From: Sphingobacteriales bacterium
Lineage (GTDB): Bacteria; Bacteroidota; Bacteroidia; Chitinophagales; Chitinophagaceae
Direction: 5' to 3'
DNA length: 64,000 nucleotides
Assembly (NCBI GenBank): GCA_016219985.1
Contig: JACRJO010000032.1
Location: 186,001 to 250,000, forward strand
Below, in pieces: positions 59,533 through 64,000 of this stretch (positions within the stretch are counted from its first letter, which is position 1; the number at the start of each line of letters is the position of its first letter). Position numbers and translations under genes: made by a program. Below the pieces are notes generated by a model. It worked only from the letters and a program-made list of their open reading frames with translations. It made no database searches and was not told where the DNA came from.

Positions 59533-61875
59533 ATGCAAAACGACCTGCGCAAACAACAAGCCCTCGAATACCACGCGAAAGGAAGACCCGGAAAGATCGA
59601 AGTAATCCCCACCAAAGAAGCCAAAACACAAAGAGACCTGTCGCTCGCCTATTCTCCCGGAGTAGCCGTCCCCTGTCTTGAAATTGCCGCCAACCCCGAA
59701 GATGTTTACAAGTACACGGCCAAAGGAAACCTGGTGGCCGTGATCAGTAATGGTACAGCCGTACTCGGGCTGGGTGATATCGGGCCCGAGGCCGGTAAAC
59801 CCGTGATGGAAGGAAAAGCCGTACTCTTCAAAATCTTTGCGGATATTGATGTATTCGATATTGAGATCAATGAAAAAGATCCGGAGAAATTCATACAGAT
59901 TGTAAAATCACTGGAACCCACTTTCGGCGGGATCAACCTGGAAGATATCAAAGCCCCAGAATGTTTCATCATCGAAAAGAAACTGAAGGAGGTCATGAAA
60001 ATCCCGGTGATGCATGATGACCAGCACGGTACCGCCATTATCAGTGCAGCAGCCCTGCTCAATGCCTGCGAGATCCAGAAGAAAAAACTGGATAAAGTAA
60101 AATTCGTGGTCAGTGGCGCCGGCGCCGCGGCCATGGCCTGCATGAAACTTTATATTGCGCTGGGCGCCCGTAAAGAAAACTTCCGGGTGTTCGACAGCAA
60201 GGGGCTGATTCATGAAAGCCGTACCGACCTGGACGAGCTGAAAATGGGTTTTGTATCCGGCGGTAAGAACCTGAGCCTGGCCGAAGGCCTGAAGGATGCC
60301 GATGTATTTATCGGTTTGAGTAAAGGAGGGGTCCTGAACGGAGATATGATCAAAACCATGGCCAAAAACCCCATTGTTTTCGCGATGGCCAATCCCGATC
60401 CCGAAATCAGCTGGGAAGAAGCCACCGGGGCCCGCAAGGATATCATTATGGCCACCGGCCGCAGCGATTACCCCAACCAGGTCAATAATGTACTGGGCTT
60501 CCCCTACATTTTCCGGGGCGCCCTCGATGTAAAAGCCACGCAGATCAATGAAGCCATGAAACTGGCCGCGGTAAGAGCGCTGGCTGACCTGGCCAAAACC
60601 CCCGTACCGGATATCGTGAACATGGCTTACAATGAAACCAATATCAGTTTCGGCGAACATTATATCATCCCCAAGCCCCTCGATCCGCGCTTACTCTCCA
60701 CCGTGGCTCCGGCCGTGGCCAAAGCCGCAATCGAAAGCGGGGTGGCTAAGCACCCGGTTACAGACTGGGATGCATACACGAACGACCTGAACAAACGGCT
60801 GGGTCTCGATAACCAGGTCATGCGGGCGATCGGGAGCAAGGCCCGTAAGGACCCCAAGCGGATCGTGTTTGCGGAGGCCGACAATGTCAAGATCCTCAAA
60901 TCGGCCCAGATCATTTTTGATGAAGAACTCGGTTATCCCATCCTGTTGGGTGATGAGGCCAAAATACGGAGCATTGCTGCAGAAAACGGTATTGATATTG
61001 ACGACCTGCCCATTTTTGACCCGCGCAGTGATGCCTTAGAGGAAAAAAGAAACCAGTACGCGGAAATTTTCTTTGCCAAAAGAGGACGCCGGGGCTTCAA
61101 TGCCTATGAAGCGAAGAAGGTGATGAAGGACCGCAACTACTACGGATGCATGATGGTAGAATGCGGGGATGCCGATGCCATGATCTCCGGTTTGTCCAAG
61201 AATTATCCCGATACCATCCGTCCGGCCATCCAGACCATCGGTACGGAAGAAGGCGTTACGAAGATCGCCGGTATGTATATGATGCTGACCAAGAAAGGCC
61301 CCCTGTTCCTGGCAGATACCACCGTCAATTTTAACCCCACTGCGGAAGAGCTGGCCGAGATCACTTTGCTGGCCGCCCGGGAAGTCCGTCATTTCAATAT
61401 CACGCCCCGGATCGCCATGCTGAGTTATTCCACATTTGGCAGCAGTGATTCACCCGAAGCCAAACTGGTGGCCCGGGCCCGTAAGATCGTAAAAGAGAAA
61501 ATGCCCAGCCTGGTGGTGGATGGCGAAATGCAGGCCAGCGTGGCATTCAATAAAGAACTGATGAAAGAAAACTACCCGTTTAGTGAACTGATCGATAAAG
61601 ACGTTAACACCCTGATCTTCCCCAACCTGGCCTCAGGTAATATTGCCTATAACCTGATGAAGGAACTGGATATGGCGGACGCCGTGGGGCCGATCCTGCT
61701 GGGACTGAAGAAACCGGTGCATATCCTGCAACTGGGCAGCTCGGTCCGGAGCATCATCAATATGGCGCAGATCGCCGTCGTGGATGCCCAGATCAAGAGT
61801 AAAGTATCCACCCAGGAGATTGTAAAACGGTCGGGCTGGTGGAAACGGCTGCGTAAAGAAAGCAAGGCAGTATAG
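59533..61875 (+). CDS. maeB: NADP-dependent malic enzyme with phosphotransacetylase-like C-terminal domain
   Basis: A 780-residue enzyme converting malate to pyruvate and CO2. The malic enzyme part (about 1-430) shows [60 protein letters not shown] and the NADP-binding [20 protein letters not shown]. The C-terminal half (about 440-780) resembles phosphate acetyltransferase ([40 protein letters not shown]) and in MaeB enzymes senses acetyl-CoA rather than catalysing. The arrangement is standard for the long bacterial MaeB form. A terminator follows at 61907. Confidence 0.94.
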   Translation: MQNDLRKQQALEYHAKGRPGKIEVIPTKEAKTQRDLSLAYSPGVAVPCLEIAANPEDVYKYTAKGNLVAVISNGTAVLGLGDIGPEAGKPVMEGKAVLFKIFADIDVFDIEINEKDPEKFIQIVKSLEPTFGGINLEDIKAPECFIIEKKLKEVMKIPVMHDDQHGTAIISAAALLNACEIQKKKLDKVKFVVSGAGAAAMACMKLYIALGARKENFRVFDSKGLIHESRTDLDELKMGFVSGGKNLSLAEGLKDADVFIGLSKGGVLNGDMIKTMAKNPIVFAMANPDPEISWEEATGARKDIIMATGRSDYPNQVNNVLGFPYIFRGALDVKATQINEAMKLAAVRALADLAKTPVPDIVNMAYNETNISFGEHYIIPKPLDPRLLSTVAPAVAKAAIESGVAKHPVTDWDAYTNDLNKRLGLDNQVMRAIGSKARKDPKRIVFAEADNVKILKSAQIIFDEELGYPILLGDEAKIRSIAAENGIDIDDLPIFDPRSDALEEKRNQYAEIFFAKRGRRGFNAYEAKKVMKDRNYYGCMMVECGDADAMISGLSKNYPDTIRPAIQTIGTEEGVTKIAGMYMMLTKKGPLFLADTTVNFNPTAEELAEITLLAAREVRHFNITPRIAMLSYSTFGSSDSPEAKLVARARKIVKEKMPSLVVDGEMQASVAFNKELMKENYPFSELIDKDVNTLIFPNLASGNIAYNLMKELDMADAVGPILLGLKKPVHILQLGSSVRSIINMAQIAVVDAQIKSKVSTQEIVKRSGWWKRLRKESKAV

Positions 61876-61906
61876 AATTTCCCCTTTAAAAAACAGAAAA
61901 CAAAGA

Positions 61907-61937
61907 AGCCGGTGGCCTGCCACTGGCTTTTCTCTTT
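61907..61937 (+). terminator. Terminator after the malic enzyme
   Basis: AGCCGGTGG / CCACTGGCT stem (one G-U pair), 4-nt loop, then TTTTCTCTTT. Confidence 0.85.
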
Positions 61938-61961
61938 GCTTCGTGTATCTTAGCGCCCGGA

Positions 61962-62699
61962 ATGACTATTTTTAACGACATAGGCCGTTATTTACTGATG
62001 ATCCGGGGAATGTTCACCCGGCCCGAAAATCATAAAATGTACTGGAAAGAGTTTATTCACCAGTGCACGGAAATCGGTTTTGGTTCCCTCGGTATTGTGG
62101 CCATCATTTCCGTATTTATCGGGGCGGTATCCACGATCCAGACGGCATACCAGTTAGTCAGTCCCCTGATCCCCCCTTCTACTATTGCGCAGATTGTCCG
62201 CGACACGGTGATCCTCGAATTCGCCCCTACCCTGGTTTGTATTGTACTGGCCGGTGTGGCCGGCAGCCGGATCGCCAGTGAATTGGGTAATATGCGGGTC
62301 AGCGAACAGATCGATGCCCTGGAGATCATGGGCGTGAATACCAAAACCTACCTGATCCTCCCGAAAATTGCGGCCGCCCTGCTGATGATCCCCCTGCTGG
62401 TGATCATCGCCATGGCCCTGGGGATCTGGGGCGGGCGGCTGGCCGGTACCATGGCCGGTATCCTCTCGGGCAATATTTATGACAAAGGACTCCTCGAATA
62501 CTTTGTCCCCTACAATGTAATTTTCGCACTGATCAAGGCCTATGTATTTTCCTTTATCATCTCCAGCATTCCCGCCTTTTACGGGTACTATGTGAAAGGG
62601 GGCGCCCTGGAGATTGGCCGGGCCAGTACAAAAGCCGTGGTGGTGAGCTGTATCCTGATCTTATTTGCTGATTATATTTTATCCGCCTTACTCCTGTAA
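61962..62699 (+). CDS. mlaE: MlaE-like ABC transporter permease
   Basis: A 245-residue inner-membrane permease of the MlaE family, part of MCE-type lipid transport between inner and outer membranes. Recognised from IGFGSLGIVAIISVFIGAVS, the coupling region VCIVLAGVAGSRIASELGNM, RVSEQIDALEIMGVNTKTYL, and several transmembrane helices up to the C-terminal ALLL. The ATPase gene follows after 8 bp, so they are one operon. An MCE (MlaD-like) substrate-binding gene is not next to them; sucD follows instead. Confidence 0.92.
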   Translation: MTIFNDIGRYLLMIRGMFTRPENHKMYWKEFIHQCTEIGFGSLGIVAIISVFIGAVSTIQTAYQLVSPLIPPSTIAQIVRDTVILEFAPTLVCIVLAGVAGSRIASELGNMRVSEQIDALEIMGVNTKTYLILPKIAAALLMIPLLVIIAMALGIWGGRLAGTMAGILSGNIYDKGLLEYFVPYNVIFALIKAYVFSFIISSIPAFYGYYVKGGALEIGRASTKAVVVSCILILFADYILSALLL

Positions 62700-62707
62700 C
62701 CTCATCC

Positions 62708-63550
62708 ATGATCGAAGTAAAAAACATAAAAAAAAGTTTTGACGGCCGGGTGGTGATTGAAGAGGTGAGCGCCCAAATGAAAGCCGGGCAGTGTAACCTG
62801 ATCATCGGCGCCAGCGGCAGCGGGAAAACTGTGCTGCAAAAATGCATCGTGGGATTATTTGAACCGGACAGCGGTGAAGTGCTCTACAGCGGCCAGGACT
62901 TTACATCCATGAAAGGGGAGGAAAAAACAGCGATCCGGAAAGAGATCGGGATGCTGTTCCAGGGGTCGGCACTGTTCGACAGCCTGAACGTGGAGGAAAA
63001 TATCATGTTCCCCCTCAGTATGTTTACCCATGACCCGCTTAAAAAGAAACTGGACCGGGTAAACGAAGTGCTGAACCGGGTGAACCTGGACGGGGTAAAT
63101 AAAAAATTCCCGGCCGAGCTGAGCGGGGGGATGAAAAAAAGGGTGGCCCTGGCCCGGGCCATTGTGCTGAACCCCAAATATCTTTTTTGCGATGAACCCA
63201 ACTCGGGACTGGATCCGCAGACCTCTCTCGTGATCGACAAGCTGATCAAAGAAATCACGATAGAATTCAATATGACTACCGTGGTGAACACCCACGATAT
63301 GAACAGTGTAATGGAGATCGGCGATTATATCCTCTACATGTACCAGGGCCGCAAAGAATGGGAAGGTTCCAAAAGGGATATCATTTTCAGCAAGAATGAG
63401 CGCCTGAACAGTTTTATTTTCGCCTCCGAATTCCTCCAGGACGCCAAGGATATGCGGATGCTGGAAGAAACCGGGCAGATACCCAATCACCGGAACATGG
63501 ATGCGATCATCGGGAAAGGAGCCCCTCCCCCCGGCCTGGGCCAACAATAA
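62708..63550 (+). CDS. mlaF: MlaF-like ABC transporter ATP-binding protein
   Basis: A 280-residue ATPase powering the MlaE-type permease. Motifs are complete: Walker A GASGSGKTVLQKCIVGLF, Q-loop GMLFQGSALFDSLNVEENIM, signature LSGGMKKRVALARAIVLNPK, Walker B YLFCDEPNSGLDP, and H-loop VNTHDMNSVM. The C-terminal extension (about 235-280: GQIPNHRNMDAIIGKGAPPP) is longer than in typical MlaF and Pro-rich at the end. It is cotranscribed with mlaE. In the Mla system the two subunits form the inner-membrane lipid-transport core. Confidence 0.93.
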   Translation: MIEVKNIKKSFDGRVVIEEVSAQMKAGQCNLIIGASGSGKTVLQKCIVGLFEPDSGEVLYSGQDFTSMKGEEKTAIRKEIGMLFQGSALFDSLNVEENIMFPLSMFTHDPLKKKLDRVNEVLNRVNLDGVNKKFPAELSGGMKKRVALARAIVLNPKYLFCDEPNSGLDPQTSLVIDKLIKEITIEFNMTTVVNTHDMNSVMEIGDYILYMYQGRKEWEGSKRDIIFSKNERLNSFIFASEFLQDAKDMRMLEETGQIPNHRNMDAIIGKGAPPPGLGQQ

Positions 63551-63578
63551 AGTAGGCAGCCAAACAGCCTAAATGCCT

Positions 63579-63586
63579 TACTTTTG
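63579..63586 (+). promoter_or_regulatory. -7 element of the sucD promoter
   Basis: TACTTTTG matches TAnnTTTG, 21 nt upstream of the sucD ATG. Confidence 0.62.
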
Positions 63587-63607
63587 CACCACTTTTAAGA
63601 TCATGCT

Positions 63608-64000
63608 ATGAGTATCCTCGTTAATAAAAATTCAAAGATCCTGGTACAGGGATTTACCGGTACAGAAGGCACTTTTCATGCCACCCAGATGATTGAATAC
63701 GGAACCAATGTGGTCGGCGGTGTTACCCCCGGCAAAGGAGGCAGTTCCCACCTCGACAGGCCGGTATTCAATACCGTGGCCGATTGTGTAAAAACAACCG
63801 GCGCTGATGTGAGTATCATTTTCGTACCGCCGGCCTTCGCCGCGGATGCGATCATGGAAGCGGCAGACGCGGGTATCCGCCTGGTGGTTTGTATCACCGA
63901 AGGCATACCGGTACAGGATATGGTTAAAGTAAAAAATTACCTGCAGGGAAAGGCCACCCGCCTGGTAGGTCCCAACTGTCCCGGCGTCATTACGGCCGGT
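63608..64000 (+). CDS. sucD: Succinate-CoA ligase alpha subunit (3' truncated by window edge)
   Basis: The first 131 residues of the alpha subunit of succinyl-CoA synthetase, the TCA enzyme making ATP or GTP from succinyl-CoA. The N-terminal CoA-binding domain is diagnostic: [60 protein letters not shown], and [11 protein letters not shown] at the edge. The frame stays open to the window end. The beta subunit gene is not in the window, so sucC is elsewhere. Confidence 0.95.
   Translation, partial: MSILVNKNSKILVQGFTGTEGTFHATQMIEYGTNVVGGVTPGKGGSSHLDRPVFNTVADCVKTTGADVSIIFVPPAFAADAIMEAADAGIRLVVCITEGIPVQDMVKVKNYLQGKATRLVGPNCPGVITAG

Overview
The window comes from a member of the Bacteroidota, most likely family Chitinophagaceae (inference from gene content). 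The signs are a type IX secretion (CHU_C-type) sorting domain, a TonB-dependent receptor with an N-terminal carboxypeptidase-regulatory-like domain, DUF1573 proteins, a fused alpha/beta E1 dehydrogenase, a malic enzyme-phosphotransacetylase fusion, a multi-PAS kinase, and promoters matching the Bacteroidota TAnnTTTG -7 element. Ribosome binding sites are not evident. Base composition is near 50% GC. No rRNA, CRISPR array, phage or transposase gene is visible.

Layout. 1-9 kb: end of an amino acid permease, a repeat-rich gap, YebC-family regulator, DCC thiol protein, PhzF-like protein, E1 2-oxoacid dehydrogenase fusion, two DUF1573 proteins and a type IX secreted protein. 9-25 kb: a 1982-residue kinase with about 12 PAS domains, an aminotransferase, a TonB-dependent receptor, a GNAT acetyltransferase, a HEPN/MNT toxin-antitoxin pair, and a sigma-54 activator next to a soluble hybrid kinase. 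25-34 kb: an accessory-looking region holding a CsbD-like stress protein, a coupled glycosyltransferase/GH130 pair, small membrane proteins, an HMA-AraC regulator, and two paralogous cupins around a PAS sensor whose kinase core has lost its catalytic residues. 34 kb: one intact tRNA(CAT) between two broken copies carrying palindromic insertions. 34-48 kb: mostly housekeeping (beta-CASP nuclease, lysA, scpB, atpG, secA) with a papain-like protease and an ion channel. 48-64 kb: a tandem amidohydrolase pair, deoC with an aldehyde dehydrogenase pair interrupted by a four-helix-bundle cassette, a SPOR-like protein, an M20 hydrolase, malic enzyme, MlaE/MlaF-type ABC genes and the start of sucD.

The most unusual content is non-coding. 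Many gaps hold short arrays with a strict 7-bp period but different consensus words. At three loci (4202-4292, 16954-16988, 39486-39548) the TAG stop codon of the neighbouring gene lies inside a heptamer. Palindromic CCTGCC/GGCAGG elements recur in gaps, once between two identical 7-bp words and once inside a tRNA D-loop. A four-helix-bundle gene is bracketed by inverted arrays of a 9-bp unit between the two aldehyde dehydrogenase genes. These features suggest small repeat-driven elements without a recognisable transposase that settle at gene ends.

All calls are from reading sequence and translations by eye. Family names rest on motif recognition, not on database searches.
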